A stretch of DNA of 64,000 nt from Ancylobacter tetraedralis (GTDB lineage Bacteria; Pseudomonadota; Alphaproteobacteria; Rhizobiales; Xanthobacteraceae). Under the pieces are notes generated by a model. That model did no database searches, had not been told where the DNA came from, and saw only the letters and a list, made by a program, of their open reading frames with translations. Of the stretch, positions 56,071 to 64,000 are shown in pieces. The first letter of the stretch is position 1. Every line of letters begins with the position of its first letter. Location of the stretch: positions 483,929 through 547,928 of the forward strand of contig NZ_JACICD010000004.1 in assembly GCF_014195655.1 (NCBI RefSeq). The letters run 5' to 3'. The position numbers and the translations under genes are program-made.

Positions 56071-57669
56071 ATGTCCGCCACCAACGCCACAAGCGCCGCC
56101 TCCGCTTCCACCGAGACTGACCGCGTCATCATCTTCGACACCACGCTGCGCGACGGCGAGCAGTGCCCCGGCGCTTCGATGACCTTCGAGGAGAAGCTGG
56201 AGGTTGCCGACCTGCTCGACACGATGGGCGTCGATGTCATCGAGGCGGGTTTCCCGATCGCCTCCAATGGTGATTTCGATTCGGTCGCCGAGATCGCCCG
56301 CCGTACCAAGCGCGCGGTGATCGCCGGCCTCGCCCGCGCCATTCCCGCCGACATCGCCCGCGCCGGCGAGGCGGTGAAGCACGCGCGGCGCCCGCGCATC
56401 CACACGTTCGTGTCGACCTCGCCGATCCACCTCGAATTCCAGATGCGCAAGACGCAGGATCAGGTGATCGACATCATCACCGCCACCGTCAGTCAGGCGC
56501 GCAACCTGATCGACGATATCGAATGGTCGGCGATGGATGCCACGCGCACGCCGCTCGACTATCTCGTGCGCTGCGTGGAAACCGCGATCAAGTCGGGCGC
56601 CACCACCATCAACCTGCCCGATACGGTGGGTTACGCCACCCCGTCCGAATATGAGGCGATGTTCCGTAACGTGCGCGAGCGCGTGCTCGACCGCGTGCCG
56701 AACCCGGAGAAGATCGTGTTCTCCGCCCATTGCCATGACGATCTCGGCCTCGCCGTCGCCAATTCGCTGGCGGCGCTGGCCGGCGGCGCGCGGCAGATCG
56801 AGTGCACGGTCAACGGCCTCGGCGAGCGCGCGGGCAACGCGGCGCTGGAAGAAGTGGTGATGGCCATCCGCACCCGCTCGGATGTGCTGCCCTACCAGAC
56901 CGGCATCGACGCCACGCTGGTGACGCGCGCCTCCAAGCTCGTCTCGGCGGTAACAAGCTTCCCGGTGCAGTACAACAAGGCCATCGTCGGCCGGAATGCC
57001 TTCGCCCATGAGAGCGGCATCCATCAGGATGGCATGCTCAAGAACAACACGACCTATGAGATCATGACGCCCGACAGTGTCGGCGTGTCCAAGACCTCGC
57101 TGGTCATGGGCAAGCATTCCGGTCGCGCCGCCTTCCGCGACAAGCTCAAGGCGCTGGGCTACGAACTGGGCGAGAACGCGCTGAACGACGCCTTCACCCG
57201 CTTCAAGGACCTCGCCGACCGAAAGAAGGTGGTTTACGACGAGGATATCGAGGCGCTGGTGGATCAGGAGATCGCCGCCGCGCATGACCGCATGAAGCTG
57301 GTGTCGCTCTCCGTCATCGCCGGCAGCCACGGCCCGCAGCGCGCCACCATGAAAATGGCGGTCGATGGCGTCGTCACTACCGAGGAATGCGAGGGCAACG
57401 GCCCGGTGGACGCGGTGTTCAACTGCATCAAGGCGATCGTGCCGCATGCCGCCAAGCTGGCGCTCTACCAGGTGCATGCCGTGACCGAGGGCACCGACGC
57501 GCAGGCCGAGGTGTCGGTGCGGCTGGAAGAGGGCGACAAGGCGGTGACGGGGCGCGGTTCCGATCCGGATACGCTGGTCGCCTCGGCGCAGGCCTATATC
57601 ATCGCGCTCAACAAGCTGCAGACCAAGCGCCAGAGCCTCAACGCGCAGTCGCAGCCGGCGGCGGAGTGA
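56071..57669 (+). CDS. leuA: 2-isopropylmalate synthase
   Basis: LeuA condenses acetyl-CoA with 2-oxoisovalerate, the first step of leucine synthesis, and is inhibited by leucine. The 532 aa protein has the catalytic DRVIIFDTTLRDGEQCPGASMT, the metal site SAHCHDDLGLAVANS, NGLGERAGNAALEEV, and a C-terminal regulatory LeuA_dimer domain (about 395-520). The ATG at 56071 follows AAGGA by eight bases. An open frame extends upstream to 55942 but covers the leader hairpins. The leader suggests attenuation by leucine supply. Confidence 0.96.
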   Translation: MSATNATSAASASTETDRVIIFDTTLRDGEQCPGASMTFEEKLEVADLLDTMGVDVIEAGFPIASNGDFDSVAEIARRTKRAVIAGLARAIPADIARAGEAVKHARRPRIHTFVSTSPIHLEFQMRKTQDQVIDIITATVSQARNLIDDIEWSAMDATRTPLDYLVRCVETAIKSGATTINLPDTVGYATPSEYEAMFRNVRERVLDRVPNPEKIVFSAHCHDDLGLAVANSLAALAGGARQIECTVNGLGERAGNAALEEVVMAIRTRSDVLPYQTGIDATLVTRASKLVSAVTSFPVQYNKAIVGRNAFAHESGIHQDGMLKNNTTYEIMTPDSVGVSKTSLVMGKHSGRAAFRDKLKALGYELGENALNDAFTRFKDLADRKKVVYDEDIEALVDQEIAAAHDRMKLVSLSVIAGSHGPQRATMKMAVDGVVTTEECEGNGPVDAVFNCIKAIVPHAAKLALYQVHAVTEGTDAQAEVSVRLEEGDKAVTGRGSDPDTLVASAQAYIIALNKLQTKRQSLNAQSQPAAE

Positions 57670-57706
57670 GCCGGGGGGCGATCGTGCGCAGGCTGGTGTC
57701 CCGACC

Positions 57707-58774
57707 TTGGCATTCCGACCTGCAGCCCCCTCGGCAAGCGCGATCAGCCGCCGCACCGTCCTCGGTGCGGCGGTATCTCTTATGGGCAGCGGATGTCCCT
57801 CGCTTGCCTCCCCTGATGCGGTGCCCGGCGCGGTGTGGGCGAGCGCCGATCCCATCGCCGCCGGCTGGTCGTCCGCCCGTCTGACGGCGGTGCAGGACGA
57901 GGCGGCCCGGCTAGGCACGACAGCCGTGGTCGTGGCGCAGCATGGCCGGCTGGTGGCGGGCTGGGGCGATGTAACCCGCAAGGTTGATGTCGCCTCGGTG
58001 CGCAAGAGCCTGCTCGGGGCGCTGATCGGCATCGCGGTGGCGGAGGGGCGGCTGTCGCTCGACAGCACGCTGGCCGATCTCGGCATTGACGACCTCCCGC
58101 CCGCGCTCACCCCGGAGGAGCGCCGCGCGAGGCTGCGCGACCTCATCATGTCGCGGTCCGGCATCTATCACCCCGCCGCACATGAAACGGCGCCGATGAA
58201 GCGCGACCGCCCGGCGCGCGGCAGCCACCCGCCCGGCAGCTTCTGGCTCTACAACAACTGGGACTTCAACGCGCTGGGCACCATCTATCGCCGCGCCACC
58301 GGCGAGGACGTGTTCGCCGCCTTCGAGCGGCGTATCGCGCGGCCCATCGGCATGCAGGACTTCATCGCCGCCGATGGCCGCTATGTGCGCGAAAAGGCTT
58401 CCGAACACCCGGCCTATCCGTTCCGCCTCACCGCACGGGACGCGGCCCGCTTCGGCCAGCTTTACCTGGACAGTGGCATGTGGGGCGGCCGGCAGATTGT
58501 GCCTGCCGATTGGGTCGCGGCCTCCACCACCGCGTGGTCGCCGACCGATCGCGGCCATCAGAGCTACGGCTATCTCTGGTGGGTGCCAAACCCCGACATA
58601 TTCGGCCCGGGTGCCGCCTATGCCGCCGGCTTCGGCGGGCAGATGATCGCCATCGTGCCCGCGCGGCGCCTGGTGATGACCGTCACCACCGATTGGCGCC
58701 AGGGCGGCCGCGCGGTGCGCAGCTCGGAACTGGTGGACCTGCTCGTGCGCCTCGTCGAGGCGTCGCCGCCATAA
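57707..58774 (+). CDS. Serine hydrolase of the beta-lactamase/penicillin-binding-protein-like family
   Basis: The 355 aa protein has a Tat-like signal (SAISRRTVLGAAVSLMGSGC) and the beta-lactamase-related fold: S-x-x-K in ASVRKSLLGALIGIAV, the Y-x-N motif YNNWDFN and HPPGSFW. It is likely periplasmic; the substrate is unknown. Only a TTG at 57707 opens this frame before the signal, with a poor ribosome site. An ATG at 57782 would drop the signal. The signal codons overlap a hairpin that also looks like the leuA terminator. Confidence 0.78.
   Translation: MAFRPAAPSASAISRRTVLGAAVSLMGSGCPSLASPDAVPGAVWASADPIAAGWSSARLTAVQDEAARLGTTAVVVAQHGRLVAGWGDVTRKVDVASVRKSLLGALIGIAVAEGRLSLDSTLADLGIDDLPPALTPEERRARLRDLIMSRSGIYHPAAHETAPMKRDRPARGSHPPGSFWLYNNWDFNALGTIYRRATGEDVFAAFERRIARPIGMQDFIAADGRYVREKASEHPAYPFRLTARDAARFGQLYLDSGMWGGRQIVPADWVAASTTAWSPTDRGHQSYGYLWWVPNPDIFGPGAAYAAGFGGQMIAIVPARRLVMTVTTDWRQGGRAVRSSELVDLLVRLVEASPP
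57748..57773 (+). terminator. Hairpin after leuA, inside the next gene's signal codons
   Basis: CCGCCGCACCG (57748-57758) and CGGTGCGGCGG (57763-57773) form a perfect 11-bp stem with loop TCCT, followed by TATCTCTT. It suits a terminator for leuA. It also codes the SRRTVLGAAV part of the serine hydrolase if that starts at 57707. Confidence 0.5.
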
Positions 58775-58841
58775 TGCTGCCCGCCCGGTCGGGGATGGCT
58801 GTCGCCACCGCTCGAGGCCCGCCGATGACGATCCGCGCCGC

Positions 58842-59654
58842 ATGATTCTGGCTGTGTCCGCCCCGGAGGTCGATCTGCCGGCTCTGGATGCGCGCCCTGC
58901 AGGGCGGGTGCGGCCGAGCCTGACCGCCGATGCCGCACGCCTCGCCGGCTCGGTGGGGGTGCACCTCGCCCTGCTCGCCGCCGTGCTGGTCTTCGCCATG
59001 TCGGCGCGCCTGCCGCCGATTGAGGAAAATGCCGTGCAGACGGAGGTGATCGACGCTCGCGCCTTCGACGCGCTGCGCGGCGTCGCGCCGGCGCCCTCCA
59101 CCCCGGCGCCCTCCACCCCGGCGCCCTCCACCCCGGCGCCCTCCACCCCGGCGCCGTCGGAAACGGCTCCGCCGGCGCCAGATACCGCGTCCGAGGCGCT
59201 GCCGTCGGCGCCCCCGACATCAACGCCCACCGCGGCGGCCCGGCCGTCTGCCAGGGCGACGCCGCCGGACATGATCCAGCCTTCGCGCATGCTCTCCGAT
59301 CTGGCGCTCGGCCAGCCGCATAACCGGGGGCTGCGCCGCGAACTCGGGCGGCTGGTGGATGAGGATCGCATCGCCCAGCTGTGCGACCTCGAGGCGATGG
59401 AACAGATCCACGCCTGGAAGGCAGATTTCCAGCCTGACCGGCTGGTCGACTATGCGCTGTCCGACACGCGCATGGAGGGCAGGACGCTCACCGCCCATGG
59501 CGGGGCCTTCCGCAGCCAGCGCAAATGGTACGAGGTGTCCTATCGATGCGAGCTGGATCCCGGGCTGCGCAAGGTGGTGGGCTTCGCCTTCCGGGTCGGC
59601 GCGGCGATTCCGCGCGAGGAATGGACGGCGGACAATCTGCCCTCCCTGCACTGA
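58842..59654 (+). CDS. DUF930 domain protein with TonB-like N-terminus
   Basis: The 270 aa protein has one transmembrane helix (LAGSVGVHLALLAAVLVFAM), a Pro/Ala/Ser/Thr-rich periplasmic linker (about 75-145) and a C-terminal DUF930 domain (about 150-268: RMLSDLALGQPHNRGLRREL, RIAQLCDLEAMEQIHAWKADFQPDRLVDYAL). The linker holds PAPST repeats coded by a 15-base tandem unit. Helix plus Pro-rich linker recalls TonB-like proteins, but no TonB_C domain is present. Function unknown. Confidence 0.85.
   Translation: MILAVSAPEVDLPALDARPAGRVRPSLTADAARLAGSVGVHLALLAAVLVFAMSARLPPIEENAVQTEVIDARAFDALRGVAPAPSTPAPSTPAPSTPAPSTPAPSETAPPAPDTASEALPSAPPTSTPTAAARPSARATPPDMIQPSRMLSDLALGQPHNRGLRRELGRLVDEDRIAQLCDLEAMEQIHAWKADFQPDRLVDYALSDTRMEGRTLTAHGGAFRSQRKWYEVSYRCELDPGLRKVVGFAFRVGAAIPREEWTADNLPSLH
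59088..59155. repeat. 15-bp in-frame tandem repeat in the DUF930 gene
   Basis: CCGGCGCCCTCCACC occurs four times in a row (59088-59147), followed by a partial fifth copy. It codes PAPST repeats of the periplasmic linker. Copy number is likely to vary by slippage. Confidence 0.9.
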
Positions 59655-59657
59655 GGT

Positions 59658-60467
59658 TCAGGGCGCGGGGAGGTTCGTGCCGCATTCGGCGCGCACCTGC
59701 GCCCGCAGGTGGGACATCAGTCCCGCGACCGTCGCGCTGTCGGTCGCGAGCGGGCGCCCGTCCAGCGCCAGCACCGGGCGGATGAAGCGTACGCTGTTGG
59801 TGAGGAAGACCGCGTCTGCGCCGAACAGCACTTCCGGCGCCAGCGGGCGCTCCTCCACGCTCAGGCCGAGCGCGGGCGCCGCCTCGATCACCAGCGCGCG
59901 CAGGATGCCGGGCAGGCAGCCCTCGGCCAGCGAGGGCGTGATGAGCCGGCCCCCGATCCGCACGAAGATGGTGGCGATGGTGGTGCAGCACACACGCCCG
60001 CCTGTGTTGAGGATCAGCGCGTCGTCGACGCTGGCGGCGGCGGCCTCGCGCGCGGCGAGGATGTGGTCGAGATAGCCGAGCGTCTTGAGGCCGGCGGTGG
60101 GCGAGAATTCGTTGCGCCGGCCGGTGGCGGTGACGAGGCGGGCCGGCAGGCCGACCAGGGTGGGGCTCCACGGCGCGGCGGTGACAATGAGTGTCGGCTC
60201 CCCCGCGCTCGCTGGCCACAGGCCGCGCGCCGCCATGCCGCGTGTGACCGTTGTGCGCAGGATGGCGGGATCGGTGGTCCGCGCCGCATCGAGCGCCGCC
60301 TCGATCCGGGCGCGCTCGATAGCGATGCCGAGGTGCCGCGCGGCGGCGAGCAGCCGTTCGACATGACGGTCGCGCGCGAAGACCACCCCTCCCAGCGCCA
60401 GCGCGGTGTCGAACACGCCGTCCCCGAGCGTGAAGCCGCGATCCTCGACCGAGAGGGTGGCGCTCAC
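59658..60467 (-). CDS. pabC: 4-amino-4-deoxychorismate lyase (class IV aminotransferase fold)
   Basis: PabC removes pyruvate from aminodeoxychorismate to give p-aminobenzoate, using pyridoxal phosphate. The 269 aa protein has the class IV pattern: [19 protein letters not shown], the PLP Lys in [14 protein letters not shown] and [20 protein letters not shown]. It starts with GTG at 60467 that overlaps the pabA stop (GTGA), so it is the third gene of the pab operon. The assignment to PabC rather than a branched-chain or D-amino acid transaminase rests on this context. Confidence 0.88.
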   Translation of the reverse strand: MSATLSVEDRGFTLGDGVFDTALALGGVVFARDRHVERLLAAARHLGIAIERARIEAALDAARTTDPAILRTTVTRGMAARGLWPASAGEPTLIVTAAPWSPTLVGLPARLVTATGRRNEFSPTAGLKTLGYLDHILAAREAAAASVDDALILNTGGRVCCTTIATIFVRIGGRLITPSLAEGCLPGILRALVIEAAPALGLSVEERPLAPEVLFGADAVFLTNSVRFIRPVLALDGRPLATDSATVAGLMSHLRAQVRAECGTNLPAP

Positions 60468-61171
60468 GTCTCCGCGCCCCAGCGGGCGGGCCAGACCTTG
60501 GCCCAGTCCGGGGTGGTCAAGGCGGCGGGCGCCAGCAGCGGCGGGTAGAGCTGGGGCGCGTCATCCGGTGCGGGGGCGGGGGCGAGCGCCGGCATCGCCT
60601 TGCCCAGCCCGGCGATGCGTAGGAAATTCGCCATCAGCTCATAGCCGGGCCCGGTGAGCACCGATTCGGGATGGAACTGCACGCCGAGCGTGGGATGCGT
60701 GCGGTGGGCGAGGCCCATGATCTCGCCATCCTCGCTCCAGGCGGTGGCGACGAGCGGGGAGCCGGGGTCCAACTCGACGGCGAGCGAATGATAGCGCCCG
60801 GCCGGGAAGGGGGAGGGAAGCCCCTCGAACAGGTCGCTGCCGCGATGGGTGACACGGGAGACGCGGCCGTGCATCGGCTCCTTCGCGCGCACCACGCGCC
60901 CGCCAAAGGCCTGGCCGATGCATTGATGGCCGAGGCAGATGCCCAGGATCGGTAGCCGGCCGGAGAAGGCGCGCACCGCCGCCAGCGAGATGCCGGCCTC
61001 AAAGGGCGAGCAGGGGCCGGGTGAGATCACCAGCGCATCGGGGGCCAGGCGCTCGATGGCGGCGAGGTCGAGCGCATCGTTGCGCACGACCTGCACCTCT
61101 TCGCCCAGCTCGGTGAGGTAGCGTGCGACGTTGAAGACGAAGCTGTCGTAATTGTCGATGAGCAGGATCAC
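60464..61171 (-). CDS. pabA: Aminodeoxychorismate synthase glutamine amidotransferase subunit
   Basis: PabA supplies ammonia from glutamine to PabB. The 235 aa protein has [19 protein letters not shown], the nucleophile Cys in [15 protein letters not shown], and the His/Glu pair in [18 protein letters not shown]. It carries a Pro/Ala-rich C-terminal tail (about 40 residues) beyond the family core. The start is GTG at 61171, overlapping the pabB stop by 4 bases (GTGA). The partner gene decides for p-aminobenzoate rather than tryptophan synthesis. Confidence 0.92.
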   Translation of the reverse strand: MILLIDNYDSFVFNVARYLTELGEEVQVVRNDALDLAAIERLAPDALVISPGPCSPFEAGISLAAVRAFSGRLPILGICLGHQCIGQAFGGRVVRAKEPMHGRVSRVTHRGSDLFEGLPSPFPAGRYHSLAVELDPGSPLVATAWSEDGEIMGLAHRTHPTLGVQFHPESVLTGPGYELMANFLRIAGLGKAMPALAPAPAPDDAPQLYPPLLAPAALTTPDWAKVWPARWGAET

Positions 61172-62616
61172 GCCCCATCCTCCGGCTTGAAGGCGCGAAA
61201 CAGCCGCTCGGCCTTGGTCAGGCTCTCGGCATGCTCGGCGGCGGGGTCGGACAGCGCGGTGATGCCGCCGCCGACGCCGAAGCTGGCGACCGGCCCATCC
61301 GGGCCGTTCTCCACCGTCACGCTGCGAATGGCGATGTTGAAGTCCATCGCGCCATCGAAGCCGATATAGCCGATGGAACCGCAATAGAGGCCGCGCGGGC
61401 GGCCCTCCAGCTCGCGGATGATCTCCATGGCGCGGATCTTCGGCGCGCCGGTGATGGAGCCGCCGGGAAACGAGGCGGCCATCAGGTCCAGCCCGTCGCG
61501 CCCGTCCTGCAGCGTGCCGATCACCACCGAGACGAGGTGGTGCACATTGGCATAGGTCTCCAGCCCGCACAGGTGGGGCACCTTCACCGTGCCAGGCCGG
61601 CAGACCCGCGAGAGGTCGTTGCGCAGGAGGTCGACGATCATCACGTTCTCGGCGCGGTCCTTCTCGCTGGCGGCGAGCTCGCGGCCGCGGAAGGCATCGA
61701 GCGTCGGTTCCACCGAGCGCGGTACCGTGCCCTTGATCGGGCGGGTCTCCACCTGCGGGCCGGTCAGCTTCACGAAGCGTTCCGGCGAGGAGGAGGCGAT
61801 GATGCGGTCATCATTGACGATCAGCGCGGCGAAGGTCGCCGGATTGGCGCGGCGCAGCTGGTCGTAGAGAGCCAGCGAGTCGGCGGCGTCGAGTGTGGCT
61901 TCGAAGCGCTGGGTGAAATTGGCCTGGAAGATATCGCCGGCGCGAATGTACTCGATGACCCGCGCAACGGCTGTCCTGTATCCGTCGGCATCGAAATTGG
62001 ACCGCCAGTCGCGGGCGATCGCCGGCGGGCCCAGCGGGGGCAGGGGCCCGGCGAGCCGCTCGCTCGCCTGCGCCAGCTGCTCGCGGGCGCGGCGCACGCG
62101 GCGGGCGGGCTCCTGCTCCGGCCAGCCGGTGGAGACGATGAAGGCGCGCCGGCCGACCACGTCGAAGGCGATGGCGAGATCGTAGAAGCCGAGGTCGATT
62201 TCCGGCCCTTCGCCCGGCTCGGCCGCGCGCGTCGGGAAGCGGTCGAACAGGCGGCCGGCCTCATAGGCGACATAGCCCGCCGCGCCGGCCTGGAAGGCGA
62301 AGTCGCCCGGCAGGCGCGGCTGCGCATAAGCCCTGAGCCGGGCACGCAGTGCCTCCAGCGGCGCCAGCGCCTCGTGCATGCCGTTCCAGCGCGCCACGCC
62401 CCTCTCCACCCGGAAGCGGCCGAAGGGACGCGCCATCAGATAGGACCAGCGCCCGAGCCGCGGATGCGTCATCGCGCTGTCGAGGAAGACCAGCCCGGAC
62501 TGGCGCGCATCCGCCCCGCCCGCGAGGCGGCGCGCGGCCTCCCACGGGTCCTGGAAGGCGATTTCGACGACGATCGGGAGCGCTTCCTGAATCATGGACC
62601 GAATATGGAGCCTCAT
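61168..62616 (-). CDS. pabB: Aminodeoxychorismate synthase component I
   Basis: PabB converts chorismate and ammonia to 4-amino-4-deoxychorismate. The 482 aa protein has the chorismate-binding domain with [12 protein letters not shown]; the Lys in PIKGT is diagnostic for PabB, while anthranilate synthase has [28 protein letters not shown] and [19 protein letters not shown] complete the active site. The N-terminal TrpE-like domain lacks a Trp-binding motif. ATG 62616 is preferred for AGGA about 9 bases upstream; 62595 is an alternative. Confidence 0.93.
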   Translation of the reverse strand: MRLHIRSMIQEALPIVVEIAFQDPWEAARRLAGGADARQSGLVFLDSAMTHPRLGRWSYLMARPFGRFRVERGVARWNGMHEALAPLEALRARLRAYAQPRLPGDFAFQAGAAGYVAYEAGRLFDRFPTRAAEPGEGPEIDLGFYDLAIAFDVVGRRAFIVSTGWPEQEPARRVRRAREQLAQASERLAGPLPPLGPPAIARDWRSNFDADGYRTAVARVIEYIRAGDIFQANFTQRFEATLDAADSLALYDQLRRANPATFAALIVNDDRIIASSSPERFVKLTGPQVETRPIKGTVPRSVEPTLDAFRGRELAASEKDRAENVMIVDLLRNDLSRVCRPGTVKVPHLCGLETYANVHHLVSVVIGTLQDGRDGLDLMAASFPGGSITGAPKIRAMEIIRELEGRPRGLYCGSIGYIGFDGAMDFNIAIRSVTVENGPDGPVASFGVGGGITALSDPAAEHAESLTKAERLFRAFKPEDGA

Positions 62617-62811
62617 GCCGCCCGTTCCTAGATCGGACGGCGCGGGAGGCGATTTGTTTGCCGTCCTCCCCGCCTCAGTCCAAAGCGTCACTTGACGCAC
62701 AGGCACGCCAATGCTCGCCTAGATGGACAACAGGGCGCCGGCCGGGGTTCGCTCCGGCTCGAAGTCGCTCAAGCGTTCAGAACAAGCCACACACAGTCTC
62801 GGGAGGGACGC

Positions 62812-63798
62812 ATGAAGAAATTGACCGCCGCCGCCATGGCGCTCGCCGCGCTGGCGCTCACCGCCCTGCCGCTCAGCAAGGGCAACGCGCAGGATTATCC
62901 CTCACGCACCATCACCATGGTGGTGCCGTTCGCCGCTGGCGGGCCGACCGACACGGTGGCGCGCCTCGTCGCCGAATCGATGTCGCGCTCGCTCGGCCAG
63001 CAGGTCATCGTGGAGAATGTCGGCGGTGCCGGCGGCACGCGCGGGGCGGGACAGGTCGCCAAGGCGGCGCCGGACGGCTACACGATCCTGCTGCACCATA
63101 TCGGCCAGGCGACGGCGGCCACGCTCTACCGCAAGCTACCCTACAACGTGCTGACCGATTTCGAGGAGGTTGGGCTCGTCACCGACGCTCCCATGACCCT
63201 GATCGGCAAGCCGGACCTTGCGCCCCAGGACATCGGTGCGCTCATCGCGCACGTGAAGGACAAGAAGGACGGCGTGATCTACGGCAATGCCGGCGTCGGC
63301 TCCGCCTCGCATCTGTGCGGCATGCTGTTCATGTCCGCGCTCGGCACGCAGATGACCACCGTTCCCTATCAGGGCACGGGCCCTGCGATGAACGACCTGA
63401 TCGGCGGCCAGATCGACCTCATGTGCGACCAGACCACCAACACCACCGGCCAGATCAAGGCGGGCAAGGTGAAGGCCTATGGTGTGACCACCAAGAACCG
63501 CCTCAAGTCGATGCCCGACCTGCCGACCCTGCAGGAGGGCGGGCTGCCGGGCTTCGAGGTGGCGGTGTGGCATGGCGCCTATGCTCCCAAGGGCACGCCG
63601 AAGGCGGTGGTCGACAAGCTCAACGCCGCGCTGGTTCAGGCACTGCAGGACCCCAAGGTGATCGCCCGCTTCGCGGATCTGGGCACCGAGCCGGTGGCGC
63701 TCGATCGCGCGACCCCGGAGGTGCACAAGGCTTTCCTCGCGGCGGAAGTGGCCAAGTGGAAGCCGGTCATCGAGCAGGCCGGCGTCTTCGCCGACTGA
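62812..63798 (+). CDS. tctC: Tripartite tricarboxylate transporter substrate-binding protein (Bug/TctC family)
   Basis: The 328 aa periplasmic receptor has a signal peptide (MKKLTAAAMALAALALTALPLSKGNA), then YPSRTITMVVPFAAGGPTDTVARLVAE and VIVENVGGAGGTRGAGQVAKAAPDGYT, the Bug-family signature. Later come GVGSASHLCGMLFMSALG and VPYQGTGPAMNDLIGGQIDLM. It probably binds a carboxylate; the ligand cannot be read. Its start has GGGAGGG nearby. The tctB gene follows, so the receptor and permease are one locus. Confidence 0.92.
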   Translation: MKKLTAAAMALAALALTALPLSKGNAQDYPSRTITMVVPFAAGGPTDTVARLVAESMSRSLGQQVIVENVGGAGGTRGAGQVAKAAPDGYTILLHHIGQATAATLYRKLPYNVLTDFEEVGLVTDAPMTLIGKPDLAPQDIGALIAHVKDKKDGVIYGNAGVGSASHLCGMLFMSALGTQMTTVPYQGTGPAMNDLIGGQIDLMCDQTTNTTGQIKAGKVKAYGVTTKNRLKSMPDLPTLQEGGLPGFEVAVWHGAYAPKGTPKAVVDKLNAALVQALQDPKVIARFADLGTEPVALDRATPEVHKAFLAAEVAKWKPVIEQAGVFAD

Positions 63799-63818
63799 CG
63801 CGGCGCCCTGACGGGCCA

Positions 63819-63850
63819 CCCACCCGGCGACGCGCGCGTCGCCGGGTGGG
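63819..63850 (+). terminator. Perfect palindrome between tctC and tctB
   Basis: CCCACCCGGCGACGCG (63819-63834) is followed directly by its exact reverse complement (63835-63850), giving a 14-bp stem with a 4-base loop, then CTTCATTCG. It is probably an attenuating hairpin that keeps the binding protein more abundant than the permease, or an mRNA stabiliser for tctC. Confidence 0.7.
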
Positions 63851-63884
63851 CTTCATTCGTGACGATCTCGGGGAAAGTCCGCGC

Positions 63885-64000
63885 ATGACGCGTTTCGTGA
63901 AGAATCGAAAGGATGTCGCCAGCGGCCTCCTGCTGATCGGGCTGGCCGCATTCTTCGCCTGGCAGGCGATGGACCTGCCAATGGGCCGGGCGATCCGCAT
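63885..64000 (+). CDS. tctB: Tripartite tricarboxylate transporter small membrane subunit (5' part)
   Basis: The first 38 codons read MTRFVKNRKDVASGLLLI then GLAAFFAWQAMDLPMGRAIR. The RKDVASGL-helix-DLPMG pattern is the TctB start. The gene runs off the right edge. A tctA gene should follow. The start has GGGGAAAG upstream. Confidence 0.82.
   Translation, partial: MTRFVKNRKDVASGLLLIGLAAFFAWQAMDLPMGRAIR

Noticed and set aside
61168..62616. Anthranilate synthase (trpE) instead of pabB
   Set aside because: The chorismate site reads PIKGT, diagnostic for aminodeoxychorismate synthase, and pabC completes the pathway. No trp genes are nearby.

Overview
The window reads as chromosomal DNA of a GC-rich alphaproteobacterium, most likely Hyphomicrobiales and Xanthobacteraceae-like (Ancylobacter, Starkeya or Xanthobacter type). 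This rests on protein character (Omp25-type barrel, OpgC, HdeD, LssY_C and DUF930 proteins), the strong GC bias that leaves long open frames antisense to real genes, and CCTCTCCCC/GGGGAGAGG extragenic palindromes. The genus is an inference. I found no tRNA, rRNA, CRISPR array, prophage or transposase. Almost all of the window is core or semi-core metabolism, so the best signals are regulatory DNA and unusual versions of known proteins.

Layout. 1-2008: trehalose-type genes on the minus strand (a GH15 enzyme running off the left edge, and otsB). 2363-6215: ettA, tam with a G-rich leader, and a lytic transglycosylase. 6241-8607: prmB, a small unknown gene and a CDF-like protein without the family's metal ligands. 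8712-12220: a minus-strand envelope cluster of hdeD, opgC and two periplasmic SGNH proteins. 12385-14912: MOSC protein, L,D-transpeptidase, trmO. 15019-21241: methionine-cycle operon (ArsR-methyltransferase fusion regulator, metF, a DUF559 gene set among repeats, metH). 21246-25743: LssY_C protein, outer membrane barrel, amidase, diguanylate cyclase. 25894-28410: pdxY, phzF-like and Nudix genes.

28505-34563 is a tight BMP-type ABC importer operon ending in a cytosine-deaminase family enzyme, so it probably imports and salvages nucleobases or nucleosides. A PAS-GGDEF-EAL protein follows. 36760-40561 holds two metallo-beta-lactamase-fold enzymes, lepA and yegP. 40679-46977 is rich in cell-wall enzymes: an L,D-transpeptidase directly followed by mepA, and a second MltB-type transglycosylase, along with PRC-barrel, GMC oxidoreductase and DUF3750 genes. 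47136-52085: mntH behind twin palindromes, malonyl-CoA decarboxylase, a BigR/SqrR-like repressor divergent from an AhpD-like protein, and a cyclopropane fatty acid synthase.

52134-55710 is an EmrAB-type efflux pump with its divergent TetR repressor and two operators. 55711-57669 is leuA with a previously unannotated leucine-rich leader peptide and competing hairpins. 57707-59654 holds a serine hydrolase and a DUF930 protein. 59658-62616 is the overlapping pabB-pabA-pabC operon for p-aminobenzoate. The right edge holds a Bug-type binding protein and the start of tctB, a tripartite tricarboxylate transporter.

The strongest items for follow-up are the leuA leader, the persulfide-sensor-like repressor paired with an AhpD-like thiol protein, the twin mntH operators, the opgC-SGNH-SGNH cluster, the ligand-less CDF protein and the L,D-transpeptidase with a duplicated half-domain. 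All family assignments come from reading motifs; no database search was possible.
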